Notes: generated by a model not told the origin, from the letters alone. Numbered from the stretch's first letter, positions 7,533 to 15,259 are shown. The stretch is 18,196 bases of DNA from Pseudomonadota bacterium (GCA_019348095.1 JAHWKC010000009.1:1-18196), one strand, 5' to 3'. Program-made: numbers and translations.

Positions 7533-10259
7533 TCACGGCTGCAGGTGGCCGCGGTGGCACACCACCGGCTCGGGCTTGTGCAGCGCGAACCCCTGCGCGA
7601 AGTCCACGCCCAGCTCGACCAGTGCGCCGACGATCTCCTCGCTGGTGACCCATTCGGCGATGACCTGCAAGCCACGTTGGTGGCCGATGTCGGTGACCGC
7701 GCGCACGATCGCCTCGCTCATCGGGTCGCTCATCAGGTCGCGGATGAAGCTGCCGTCGATCTTGATGATGTCCACCGGCAGGTTCTTGAGGTAACCGAAC
7801 GAGGACATGCCGGCGCCGAAATCGTCCAGCGCGATGCGGCAACCGGCGCTGCGCAGGTGCTGGATGAAGCGCGTGACCTGCGACAGGTTGCGCACCGCCA
7901 CCGTCTCGGTGATCTCGAAGCAGACCCGCTCCGGCGCGATGCCGTAACGCTCGATCCACTGCAGGATCAGCAGCGCGAAGGATTCGTCCTCGATGCTGGC
8001 GCCCGACAGGTTGATCGTCGCCAATTGCAGTCCGGCGCCACTGGGGTGGAGCTGGTCGAAATTCGCCAGCGCCGTCTCGATCACCCAGCGGTCGATCATC
8101 GGCATCAGGCCGTAGCGCTCGGCCGCCGGCATGAACGCGCCCGGGACCACGAGCTTGCCCTGCTCGTCGCGGAAGCGCAGCAGCAACTCGATGTGAGGCC
8201 CGGCGGCAAGCGGCCCGAGCGGGAAGACCTCCTGGTACTTGAGCAGCAAACGGCGCTCGTCGACCGCCCAGCGCAGGCGGTTGGCCCACTCCATCTCGCT
8301 CTGCCGGCGCGTGGTGTCGTCGTCCTGAGCCGAATAGAAGTGCACGCGGTTGCGCCCGTTCTCCTTGGCCATGTAGCAGGCGGTGTCGGCCTGGGCGAGC
8401 AGGTCCTTGAGGCTGGTGGTGTCGCCGCGTTCGATCATCACCGCGCCGATGCTCGCGCTGATGGTGTAGGTGCTGTTCTCCCACACGAACACGTAACCAT
8501 CGATCCGCTCGCGCAGCCGTTCGGCGACGTGCTGGGCACCTGGCTGGTCGCGCACGCCGGCGGCGAGCACGCCGAACTCGTCGCCGCCGAGCCGCGCCAG
8601 CACGTCGCCGTCGCGCAACTGCTCACGCATGGTGATCGCCAGCTGGGTGAGCAACTGGTCGCCGGCGATGTGGCCGGAGGTATCGTTGATCAGCTTGAAC
8701 TGGTCCAGGTCGATGTACAGCAACGCGGCCGCCGGGGCGCCGCCGGCGATCGCGGCCAGTGCGCGCTCGACCTGGCGCTCGAACTCGCGGCGGTTGTAGA
8801 GCTCGGTCAAGGCGTCGTGGCTGGCCTGGTAGCTGAGCAGCTCGGTCAGCTGGCGCTGCTCGGAGATGTCGGTGGCTACCATCAGCAGCTGGTCCGAACC
8901 GCTCAGTTCGACCGGCTTGATCGACAGCGCCGCCCAGAAGCGGTCGCCATTGGCGCTGCGCAGCACCGCCTCGACGTTGCTGCACCCGCGCGCCCCGGCC
9001 TCGGCGAGCTGGTCGCGCAGTTGGGCGTCCTCGAACAACAACGGCAGGTGCAGGTCGCACACGCCCTCGCCCAGCCGCGCACGCGAGGCCTGGTTGGCAT
9101 AGGTGATGCGGCCGTCGCTGCCGCGGGCCAGCAGCACCAGTGCCGGCAGCAGGTCGTTCAGTGCGCGGAAGCGCTCCTCGCTCTCGCGATAGCGGCGACT
9201 CATGCTCCAGCCCAGCACCAGCGCGCGACGGCGCGTGCCGGCCGCCGAGAACACCAGCAACGCCAGCAGCAGGCTGGCGACCAGTCCCGGCACGAGCAAC
9301 GACTGCGACCAGTCGAGCGTCATCGGCGCATGCTCGGCAGAGTGCATCTCGACCCGCCACGCCCGGCCGCCGTAGACCAGCTCCTGCACCGACTCCCGCG
9401 CCGGCGGCGCGCCGCCGTGCGGCCGCGGGTGCGAGTCGAACAGCAACCTCGCCGGCCCGTCGGTGACGTCGCTGATCTCGATGTGCAACCGCTCGCGCAG
9501 TTCGGCCGCCAGCGCCGATTCGATCAGCTGCTGTACGCGGAAGGATATCGCCAGGGAGCCGCGCATCCGTTGGCGGCGCTCGTTGCGGGTCAGCGGGGGC
9601 ACGCCCGGGCTGTAGATCGGCAGGCGCAGCGTGATGCCATCGACGACACGGGCGCGGTCGCCGGAGGCCTGCGCCAGCCGGAACGGCGCCGACAGCGCGG
9701 GCCGGTCGCTGTCGCGCGAGCTCAATACCGCGGCCAGGTTGGCCGGCTGCCGGTTGACCAGCAGCCCCACGACCGCTTCATTGCCGTCCAGCGGCTGCAC
9801 CAGCTCGGTCACATAGCGGTCGGCGCCGCCCTCCTGGACCTCGCCAGTCGCGCGCCGGGCGTACGCCAGCGCCTGCAGCCCCGGCATCAGCTCGCGCGGA
9901 TGCAGGTTGGCGTAGATGTTGGCGAACTCTTCCTGGCTCACCTCCTCCGAGGTCAGGAACAAGGTCTGCACCGCACGGGCCAGCAACTCGGCCGATTCCA
10001 GCCGATCCAGCAGCGCCGCATGGGTGCGCCCTGCGATCCGCTCCAGGCTTGCCACGCTCTGGGCTTCGAAGCGGCGCTGCTGCACGCTCGCAATCCATAG
10101 CGACAGCCCGATCCCGACCACCAGCGCCAGCAGGCTCCAGACCCACGGAGGCACTCCCAAGGGTGCCGCGCCCTCCTGCTCGGGCTCGGCCTGCGGTGAC
10201 GGGGAGTTTCCGTCAAAATCCCTTGACGCTCCCAAGATGAGATCTCCCCCGATGACCAC
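7533..10259 (-). CDS. Membrane CHASE-PAS-GGDEF-EAL cyclic-di-GMP enzyme
   Basis: An inner-membrane signalling protein of 908 residues. Order: short cytoplasmic tail; TM helix about 39-58; periplasmic CHASE-type sensor about 80-310; TM helix about 321-341; PAS about 361-470; GGDEF 475-640; EAL 655-900. The cyclase site is intact (GGDEF, 558-562), with a product-inhibition I-site RDGD (549-552) exactly five residues before it. The phosphodiesterase motif reads ELL (691-693) instead of EAL. Other EAL catalytic residues are kept: N750, E782, D812-D813, K833, E869 and Q889. Both activities are thus plausible, and net direction cannot be told from sequence. The longest start is GTG at 10259, overlapping the pepQ start. 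A TTG at 10235-10233 has a well-placed GGGGGAG (10250-10244) and would remove the overlap. The ligand of the CHASE domain is unknown. Confidence 0.93.
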   Translation of the reverse strand: MVIGGDLILGASRDFDGNSPSPQAEPEQEGAAPLGVPPWVWSLLALVVGIGLSLWIASVQQRRFEAQSVASLERIAGRTHAALLDRLESAELLARAVQTLFLTSEEVSQEEFANIYANLHPRELMPGLQALAYARRATGEVQEGGADRYVTELVQPLDGNEAVVGLLVNRQPANLAAVLSSRDSDRPALSAPFRLAQASGDRARVVDGITLRLPIYSPGVPPLTRNERRQRMRGSLAISFRVQQLIESALAAELRERLHIEISDVTDGPARLLFDSHPRPHGGAPPARESVQELVYGGRAWRVEMHSAEHAPMTLDWSQSLLVPGLVASLLLALLVFSAAGTRRRALVLGWSMSRRYRESEERFRALNDLLPALVLLARGSDGRITYANQASRARLGEGVCDLHLPLLFEDAQLRDQLAEAGARGCSNVEAVLRSANGDRFWAALSIKPVELSGSDQLLMVATDISEQRQLTELLSYQASHDALTELYNRREFERQVERALAAIAGGAPAAALLYIDLDQFKLINDTSGHIAGDQLLTQLAITMREQLRDGDVLARLGGDEFGVLAAGVRDQPGAQHVAERLRERIDGYVFVWENSTYTISASIGAVMIERGDTTSLKDLLAQADTACYMAKENGRNRVHFYSAQDDDTTRRQSEMEWANRLRWAVDERRLLLKYQEVFPLGPLAAGPHIELLLRFRDEQGKLVVPGAFMPAAERYGLMPMIDRWVIETALANFDQLHPSGAGLQLATINLSGASIEDESFALLILQWIERYGIAPERVCFEITETVAVRNLSQVTRFIQHLRSAGCRIALDDFGAGMSSFGYLKNLPVDIIKIDGSFIRDLMSDPMSEAIVRAVTDIGHQRGLQVIAEWVTSEEIVGALVELGVDFAQGFALHKPEPVVCHRGHLQP

Positions 10260-11613
10260 CCAAGAACTGGCGATGTTATACCCGCAACACCTGCGTGAGC
10301 TGGAACGGCGCGCCGCCGAGGCCTTGGAGCGCGGGGGCTTGGATCATCTGGTGGTGCCCAGCGGCACGGTGCACTACCAGGTGTTCGATGATCGCGATTA
10401 CCCCTACGTGGTCAATCCGCAGTTCAAGGCCTGGCTGCCGCTGACCCGCAACCCCGGCAGCTGGCTGGTCATCACCCCCGGCAAGAAGCCCAGGCTGATC
10501 TACCTGCAACCTTTCGACTACTGGCACGTGGTGCCGCAGGCACCCGAAGGCTGGTGGGTGGACCACTTCGAGATCGTAGTGATCCGCAAGTGGGACGAGG
10601 CCTTGCAGCACCTGCCGCAGTCGGAGGAGCGCTGCGCGATCCTGGGTGAACCGCAAAGCTCGCTGGGCGATGACGCCACCGGGCAGTTCAGGCCGAACAA
10701 CCCGCCGGCGGTGCTCGACTATCTCGACTACCACCGCGCGTTCAAGACCCCGTACGAGGTCGAGATGATGCGCGGCGCCTCCCGCAGCGGCACCCGCGCG
10801 CATCGCGCGGCCGAGGCGGCGTTCCGCGCCGGAAAGAGCGAGTTCGACATCAACCTGGCCTACTACGCCGCCGCGCGCCAGGATGCGAGCGAACTGCCCT
10901 ACGGCAACATCGTGGCGCTCAACGAGCACGGCGCGGTGCTGCACTACACCGAACTGGCGCGCGAAGCGCCGGACCCCGTCCGCAGTTTCCTGATCGATGC
11001 CGGCACCAGCTTCCACGGCTATGCCTGCGACATCACCCGCACCTACGCCACCGACAGCGGTGGCGAGTTCCAGGCGATGATCGACGCGGTCGACGCCGCG
11101 CAGCGGAAGATGTGCGACCAAGTCCGCGCCGGCACCGATTACCGGCGCATCCACCTCGATGCGCATCTGGCGGTGGCGACCATCCTCAGGGATTTCGGCA
11201 TCAGCAAGATCTCGCCCGAAGCCGCGCTGGAAACCGGCGTCAGCAGCGTGTTCTTCCCACACGGCATCGGCCACGGCATCGGCCTGCAGGTGCACGACGT
11301 CGGCGGCTTCGCCCAGTCCGACCGCGGCGGCCGAATTGCCAATCCCGAAGGCCACCCGTACCTGCGCCTGACCCGCACGCTGGCGCCGGGCATGGCGGTG
11401 ACCATCGAACCGGGCCTCTACTTCGTCGACCTGCTGCTGGACAAGCTCAGGCAGGGCGAACACGCCAATGCGGTCGACTGGGACCGCATCGCGCAGTTCA
11501 GGCCCTACGGCGGCATCCGCATCGAGGACGAGGTGGTGTGCACCGACGGCGCGCCGCTCAACCTGACCCGTGAGGCCTTCGCCGCCGGCGCAGCGGAGCC
11601 GGGCGCCGCATGA
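10252..11613 (+). CDS. pepQ: Xaa-Pro dipeptidase (prolidase, M24B)
   Basis: Metal-dependent cytosolic peptidase that cleaves dipeptides with C-terminal proline, completing peptide breakdown. The product is 453 residues (E. coli PepQ 443). All five ligands of the dinuclear (typically Mn) centre are visible: D249 and D260 in LIDAGTSFHGYACDITRTY, H341 in PHGIGHGIGLQVHD, E386 in TIEPGLY and E425 in GIRIEDEVV. The ATG at 10252 was chosen; another in-frame ATG at 10237 would add five residues, and neither has a clear Shine-Dalgarno. It is divergent from the GGDEF-EAL gene with almost no space between them, so both promoters must lie inside the opposite gene. Its stop overlaps the crcB start (ATGA). 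A close paralogue of the same fold, pepP, lies further right. Confidence 0.95.
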   Translation: MTTQELAMLYPQHLRELERRAAEALERGGLDHLVVPSGTVHYQVFDDRDYPYVVNPQFKAWLPLTRNPGSWLVITPGKKPRLIYLQPFDYWHVVPQAPEGWWVDHFEIVVIRKWDEALQHLPQSEERCAILGEPQSSLGDDATGQFRPNNPPAVLDYLDYHRAFKTPYEVEMMRGASRSGTRAHRAAEAAFRAGKSEFDINLAYYAAARQDASELPYGNIVALNEHGAVLHYTELAREAPDPVRSFLIDAGTSFHGYACDITRTYATDSGGEFQAMIDAVDAAQRKMCDQVRAGTDYRRIHLDAHLAVATILRDFGISKISPEAALETGVSSVFFPHGIGHGIGLQVHDVGGFAQSDRGGRIANPEGHPYLRLTRTLAPGMAVTIEPGLYFVDLLLDKLRQGEHANAVDWDRIAQFRPYGGIRIEDEVVCTDGAPLNLTREAFAAGAAEPGAA

Positions 11614-12005
11614 CCCTGTGGTGGCAGCAGTGCCTGCTGGTGATGCTCGGCGGCGCGCTCGGCGCCGCCGGGCGCTTCTGGCTCAGCGGCTGGCTGCTGC
11701 GCCATGTCGGCAACGGATTTCCGTGGGGTACGCTGTCGGTCAACCTGATCGGCTCGTTCGCGGCGGGGTTCTTCGCGATCTGGCTGCAGCAGCGCGGGCC
11801 GGTGGGGCTGTACTGGCGCGCGTTCCTGATCGTCGGCCTGATCGGCGGGCTGACCACGTATTCGGCGCTGATGATCGAGTGCCTGCTGTACGGCCGCTCC
11901 GCCCGCGGCGAGCTGATGCTGGCATACCTGCTGGCCAGCCTGGCCGGCGGGCTGCTGCTGGTCTGGCTCGGCGCGCGGATGGCGGGGCTGCTGCGGCCGT
12001 TCTAG
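11610..12005 (+). CDS. crcB: CrcB/Fluc family fluoride channel-like protein
   Basis: A small four-helix membrane protein of 131 residues, the usual Fluc length. Fluc proteins work as dual-topology dimers that let fluoride out of the cell. Visible family motifs are GGALGAAGRF near residue 14, GTLSVNLIGS with the conserved pore Asn, and GLIGGLTTYS. The normally invariant TTFSTF Phe box reads TTYSAL here, so both pore phenylalanines (to Tyr and Leu) and the Thr after the conserved Ser (to Ala) differ from the E. coli-type sequence. The start overlaps the pepQ stop by ATGA, so it is probably translated by coupling. There is no room for a fluoride riboswitch directly upstream. Family membership is clear; fluoride conduction is less certain. 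Confidence 0.88.
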   Translation: MTLWWQQCLLVMLGGALGAAGRFWLSGWLLRHVGNGFPWGTLSVNLIGSFAAGFFAIWLQQRGPVGLYWRAFLIVGLIGGLTTYSALMIECLLYGRSARGELMLAYLLASLAGGLLLVWLGARMAGLLRPF

Positions 12006-12050
12006 CCCGGCTGACTTGAAAACACCAACCAGCTACGGCGCGGCTTCAGC

Positions 12051-12072
12051 CCCCCTCTTGGCAAAGAGGGGC
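12051..12072. repeat. CCCCTCTT hairpin between convergent crcB and terC
   Basis: CCCCTCTT (12052-12059) pairs perfectly with AAGAGGGG (12064-12071) around a GGCA loop, followed by CTGGGGAGAATTGCTCC. The 119-base convergent gap is otherwise featureless and GC-rich. The symmetrical stem could act as a bidirectional termination or mRNA-end structure, but lacks a T-run. Hairpins of this kind recur between genes in many proteobacteria, so it may be another dispersed repeat. Confidence 0.6.
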
Positions 12073-12124
12073 TGGGGAGAATTGCTCCAGCCGAAGCCGG
12101 CGCCGGCAAGGGCCCCAGCGCGGG

Positions 12125-12889
12125 CTACGGCCGGTGCCCACCCTCGACATACTTCTCGTGCAGTTTCACCGGCGGCTTGGCCTTGGCACTGCGGCGGCGG
12201 ATCCACAGGTTGATCATCTCCACGAACACCGAGAACGCCATCGCCGCATAGATGTAGCCCTTCGGAATGTGGACGCCGAAGCCATCGGCGATCAGCACCA
12301 GGCCGATCATCAGCAAGAAGCTCAACGCCAGCACCTTGACCGTGGGGTGCTTCTCGACGAAGTCGCTGATGGGCTTGGCGAAGCCGATCATGAAACCGAT
12401 CGAGATCAGGATCGCGGTGACCATCACCCAGCGCTGCTCGACCATCCCGACCGCGGTGATGATGGAGTCCAGCGAGAACACCACGTCCAGCAGCATGATC
12501 TGCGCGATCACGCCGCCGAAGGTCGCGGCCGCACTGGTGCCGACCTCCTCCGAATCGCCCTCGAGCTTCTGGTGGATCTCGTGGGTGGCCTTGCCGATCA
12601 GGAACAGCCCGCCGCCGATCAGGATCAGGTCGCGCCAGGAAAACTGGTGCTCGAACAGCGAGAACAGCGGCGCAGTCAGGCCGATGATCCAGGCGATCGC
12701 GAACAGCAAGGCCAGCCGGGTGACCGCGGCCAGCGCGATGCCGAGCTTGCGTGCCTTGTCGCGCTGTTCCGGCGGCAATCTACCGGCCAGGATCGAGATG
12801 AAGATGATGTTGTCGATGCCCAGCACCAGCTCCAGTGCGGTGAGCGTCGCCAGGGCGATCCAGATTTCCGGGTTGGCCAGTTGTTCCAT
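12125..12889 (-). CDS. TerC family membrane protein, YgdQ type
   Basis: An integral inner-membrane protein of 254 residues with about seven hydrophobic helices. It carries the two TerC signature segments with acidic residues in the membrane: LELVLGIDNIIFISILAGRL (about 19-38) and DVVFSLDSIITAVGM (about 134-148). The tail RRRSAKAKPPVKLHEKYVEG is basic and cytosolic. Overall it resembles E. coli YgdQ (DFVEKHPTVKVLALSFL, HIPKGYIYAAMAFSV) more than tellurite-plasmid TerC or Alx. Members of the superfamily have been linked to manganese or other metal export; for the YgdQ branch the substrate is unsettled. AGGA about 9 bases before the ATG serves as Shine-Dalgarno. It lies downstream of pepP on the same strand, with a 147-base repeat-filled gap between them. 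Confidence 0.92.
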   Translation of the reverse strand: MEQLANPEIWIALATLTALELVLGIDNIIFISILAGRLPPEQRDKARKLGIALAAVTRLALLFAIAWIIGLTAPLFSLFEHQFSWRDLILIGGGLFLIGKATHEIHQKLEGDSEEVGTSAAATFGGVIAQIMLLDVVFSLDSIITAVGMVEQRWVMVTAILISIGFMIGFAKPISDFVEKHPTVKVLALSFLLMIGLVLIADGFGVHIPKGYIYAAMAFSVFVEMINLWIRRRSAKAKPPVKLHEKYVEGGHRP

Positions 12890-12904
12890 TGCCGTGTCCT
12901 GGGG

Positions 12905-13040
12905 AGGGAGTGAGAAGTGAGGGCTTAGAGGTAAGGGAATAGAAGTAAGGGTTTAGAATTGAGAAGTGAGAAAAAGCAGGCGACAGCGGCGGGCTTTCCT
13001 CTCACTTCTCACTTCTCACCCCTCACTTCTCTCATCTCAC
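12905..13040. repeat. Second heptad-type repeat block with long hairpin
   Basis: This block fills the pepP-terC gap. The left arm holds degenerate units with 14-base (two-heptad) spacing: GTGAGGG at 12917, GTAAGGG at 12931 and GTAAGGG at 12945, then GAGAAGTGAG at 12961-12970. The right arm holds overlapping CTCACTTCTC copies at 13001-13010 and 13008-13017, then related sequence to 13039. GAGAAGTGAG pairs perfectly with CTCACTTCTC, and AAAGC/GCTTT (12973-12977 with 12993-12997) extends the stem inward. The pepP stop codon (13037-13039) lies within the right arm. It is the same family as the block at 670-785. Confidence 0.8.
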
Positions 13041-14368
13041 CCTTGCCCTTGAGCCATGAAGGCTTCGATCTCATCGGCGCTGCGCGCGAGCTTGTCGGTC
13101 AGCACCTTGTGGCCGTCGCGGGTCACCAGCACGTCGTCCTCGGTGCGGATGCCGATGCCGCGCCACTTGGCCGCCACGCTGGTGTCGTCGGGTGAAACGT
13201 ACAGCCCCGGCTCGATGGTGAACACCATGCCCGGCTCGAGCAGGCGCGACTCGCCGTCGAGGCGGTATTCGCCGACGTCGTGCACGTCCAGGCCGATCCA
13301 GTGGCCGGTCTTGTGTCGATAAAAGCGCTTGTAGCTGCCCTCGGCGATGTTCTTCTCCAGCCTGCCCTTGAGCAGGCCGAGCTGCAGCAAGCCTTCGGTG
13401 AGCGTGGCGACCGCGGCGTCGTGCCCGGCCTCGTAGGCGACGCCCGGCTGGGCCTGTGCCAGCGCGGCGGCCTGGGCCCGGCCAACCAGGTCGTGGAGCG
13501 TGCGCTGCTCCCTGCTGAAGCGGCCGCTGACCGGAAACGTGCGGGTGATGTCGGCCGCGTAGCCACGGTACTCCGCGCCGGCATCGACCAGCACCAGGTC
13601 GCCGTCGCGCGCGGTGCCGTTGTTGGCGACGTAGTGCAGCACGCAGGCGTTGCTGCCGGCGCCGATGATGCTGCTGTAGGCGGGCTGGGCGTCGTGCATG
13701 CGGAACACGCGTTCGAGCTCGGCCTGCAGCTCGTACTCGGCGATGCCCGGACGCACCGCACGCATCACCGCCTGGTGCGCGGCGACGCTGATATCGGCGG
13801 CGCGCTGCATCAGCCGGATCTCGTCGCGGTCCTTGAACAGCCGCAGCTCGTCCAGCAGGTGGCCCAGCTCGAGGAACTCGTGCGGCGGCTGCGCGCCGTG
13901 GCGCATCATCGCGCGCACCCGGTTGAGCCAGCCGATCAGCTTGAGGTCGAACTCGGCATCGCGGCCGAAGTGGTAGTACACCCGCGAACGGCCTTCCAGC
14001 AGGCCCGGCAGAATGTCGTCCAGATCGGTGATCGGGTAGGCATCGTCCAGACCGAAGGCCTCCACCGCACCCTCCGGGCCGGCGCGCGGCCCGTCCCAGC
14101 CCTCGCGCTCGGGGTCGCGCTCGCGGCAGAACAGCAGCGTCTCGCCGTGCGCACGGCCGGGCACCAGCACCAGCACCGCTTCGGCCTCGGGAAAACCGGT
14201 CAGGTACCAGAAGTCCGAATCCTGCCGGTAGGGATAGTGGGTATCGCGGCTGCGCACCGCTTCCTTAGCTGCGGGCAACACCAGGATCGCGTCGTCGCCG
14301 GCCATCCGCATCAACTGCTTGCGGCGCCGGGCATGTGCGCGCGAAGGCATGGAAAGCGGCTTGTTCAT
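13037..14368 (-). CDS. pepP: Xaa-Pro aminopeptidase (M24B)
   Basis: Releases the N-terminal residue from peptides whose second residue is proline. The product is 443 residues (E. coli PepP 441). It has the N-terminal aminopeptidase-P domain (YPYRQDSDFWYLTGFPE at about 45-61) and the C-terminal pita-bread domain with all metal ligands: D262 and D273 in VDAGAEYRGYAADITRTF, H356 in HKTGHWIGLDVHD, E386 in TIEPGLY and E410 in IRTEDDVLV. The start at 14368 (MNKPLS) was chosen because GGGAG sits 4-5 bases before it. Upstream in-frame starts would add an Ala/His-rich stretch with no family resemblance. ygfB lies 151 bases upstream on the same strand, the classic ygfB-pepP pair. The stop codon falls inside the heptad-type repeat block. 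Confidence 0.96.
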   Translation of the reverse strand: MNKPLSMPSRAHARRRKQLMRMAGDDAILVLPAAKEAVRSRDTHYPYRQDSDFWYLTGFPEAEAVLVLVPGRAHGETLLFCRERDPEREGWDGPRAGPEGAVEAFGLDDAYPITDLDDILPGLLEGRSRVYYHFGRDAEFDLKLIGWLNRVRAMMRHGAQPPHEFLELGHLLDELRLFKDRDEIRLMQRAADISVAAHQAVMRAVRPGIAEYELQAELERVFRMHDAQPAYSSIIGAGSNACVLHYVANNGTARDGDLVLVDAGAEYRGYAADITRTFPVSGRFSREQRTLHDLVGRAQAAALAQAQPGVAYEAGHDAAVATLTEGLLQLGLLKGRLEKNIAEGSYKRFYRHKTGHWIGLDVHDVGEYRLDGESRLLEPGMVFTIEPGLYVSPDDTSVAAKWRGIGIRTEDDVLVTRDGHKVLTDKLARSADEIEAFMAQGQG

Positions 14369-14415
14369 CGGTCTCCCATGGCAGGCGACAGAGGCCGGAG
14401 CGTGGGCACGCTCGT

Positions 14416-14431
14416 GGAACCCAGCGGTTCC
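14416..14431. repeat. Small hairpin in the ygfB-pepP gap
   Basis: GGAACC (14416-14421), loop CAGC, GGTTCC (14426-14431). It is the only clear structure in the 151-base gap between ygfB and pepP. It may be incidental, and I assign no role. Confidence 0.35.
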
Positions 14432-14519
14432 GGTCGGCACTGCGCTGACGTCACGCAATACCCCGCGGCGCCGGCATGACGCACCGGAAGCGCGGGAACG
14501 AAGTCAACACGTGGAAGCA

Positions 14520-15107
14520 TCAATTCAGTCGCTGGCGATGCTCGGCGGCGAGCACGCAGTCGCCGTGCAGCAGCATTGCGGCGACCCGGACGAACTCCTC
14601 GATCTCGACCAGCGCGGCCTCGTCCTCGTCATCGCCGTCTTCCTGCGGCTGCGCCGCGGCAAGCTTGGCCAGGTCGAACAGCGCCTCGTTGCTTTCCTCC
14701 GAAAGCTTCGGTCGGCCGCCCACGGCCAAACCGAAGGCGCCCAGGAACCCGCGGCACCAGTCGAACAGCGCCCCACTGCGATCGACCAGCGGCGCCTGCG
14801 GATCGGGCAGCAGCAGTTCGAACCCGAAGCTGCGGTCGGCGAGCTGCGCGACGCTGGCGCGGCGCAGCTCGTCCAGCGGTGTGTCCGCGGCCGGCGCCGG
14901 GATCGCATCGTCGGCGAGCACCTTGGCCGGCCATTCGCGCACCGCCGCCCCGCCGCCGGCAAGCCAGCCGCACAGGCCGCCGTGCAGTTCCGACGCGGTC
15001 ACCGCCAGCGACAGCCGCTGGATCTCGGCATCGATGGCCGCCAGAACCGGCAGTTCGGCTGGCCGATCCCCCGGCGGGACGGGGTTGGGGTCGGGCTCGG
15101 TCGACAT
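14520..15107 (-). CDS. ygfB: YgfB/UPF0149 family protein
   Basis: A soluble, acidic, helical protein of 195 residues. The UPF0149 pattern is present: LxxxELHGGLCGWLAGG (about 38-50), LFDWCRGFLGAFGLA (about 113-127), and the C-terminal acidic stretch (EDGDDEDEAALVEIEEFVRVAAMLLH). The fold is known from the H. influenzae homologue. In Pseudomonas aeruginosa YgfB has been connected to antibiotic tolerance through ampDh3 regulation; whether that applies here is unknown. It is placed directly upstream of pepP as in many gammaproteobacteria. The ATG at 15105-15107 follows a GCTAGACT box by only six bases, so the mRNA could be leaderless. On its other side is the divergent propeller sensor. Confidence 0.92.
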   Translation of the reverse strand: MSTEPDPNPVPPGDRPAELPVLAAIDAEIQRLSLAVTASELHGGLCGWLAGGGAAVREWPAKVLADDAIPAPAADTPLDELRRASVAQLADRSFGFELLLPDPQAPLVDRSGALFDWCRGFLGAFGLAVGGRPKLSEESNEALFDLAKLAAAQPQEDGDDEDEAALVEIEEFVRVAAMLLHGDCVLAAEHRQRLN

Positions 15108-15121
15108 GGCGCAAGTCTAGC
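15108..15121 (-). promoter_or_regulatory. Possible -10 box of ygfB (leaderless start)
   Basis: On the minus strand GCTAGACT (15121-15114) precedes the ygfB ATG with six bases between TAGACT and the ATG. That is about where transcription would begin, and no Shine-Dalgarno is seen. The same eight bases precede rph. A good -35 is not evident. Confidence 0.35.
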
Positions 15122-15259
15122 AATCGCCTGTGAGAACGCGGTAGTTGCGGATCTGACGGCGTGCGCCCGCGGACGAGGCACAGGCGCGCAAGGGCGCCGC
15201 CGGCTCGCGCCGCGGCCGGCCACCACCGCGCCTGAGTCCTCGCTGCCACGCTGCCCGTG

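Noticed and set aside
7509..10100. An 863-codon plus-strand open frame opposite the GGDEF-EAL gene
   Set aside because: Its translation is rich in His, Gln, Arg, Leu and Ala without any domain, as expected from the antisense of GC-rich coding DNA, while the minus strand carries complete known domains.
11560..11610. Fluoride riboswitch for crcB
   Set aside because: The bases before crcB are the coding 3' end of pepQ, and the genes overlap; no separate leader exists.
12052..12071. Classical rho-independent terminator after crcB or terC
   Set aside because: The stem is perfect but neither strand has a following T-run, so it is listed only as a hairpin or repeat.
10252..14368. pepQ and pepP as a recent gene duplication
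   Set aside because: They share only the M24 fold and ligand pattern; lengths, N-terminal domains and motif wording match the separate PepQ and PepP families.
13280..14479. A 399-codon plus-strand open frame opposite pepP
   Set aside because: It is an antisense shadow: all M24B motifs and metal ligands are on the minus strand and the opposite translation shows no family features.
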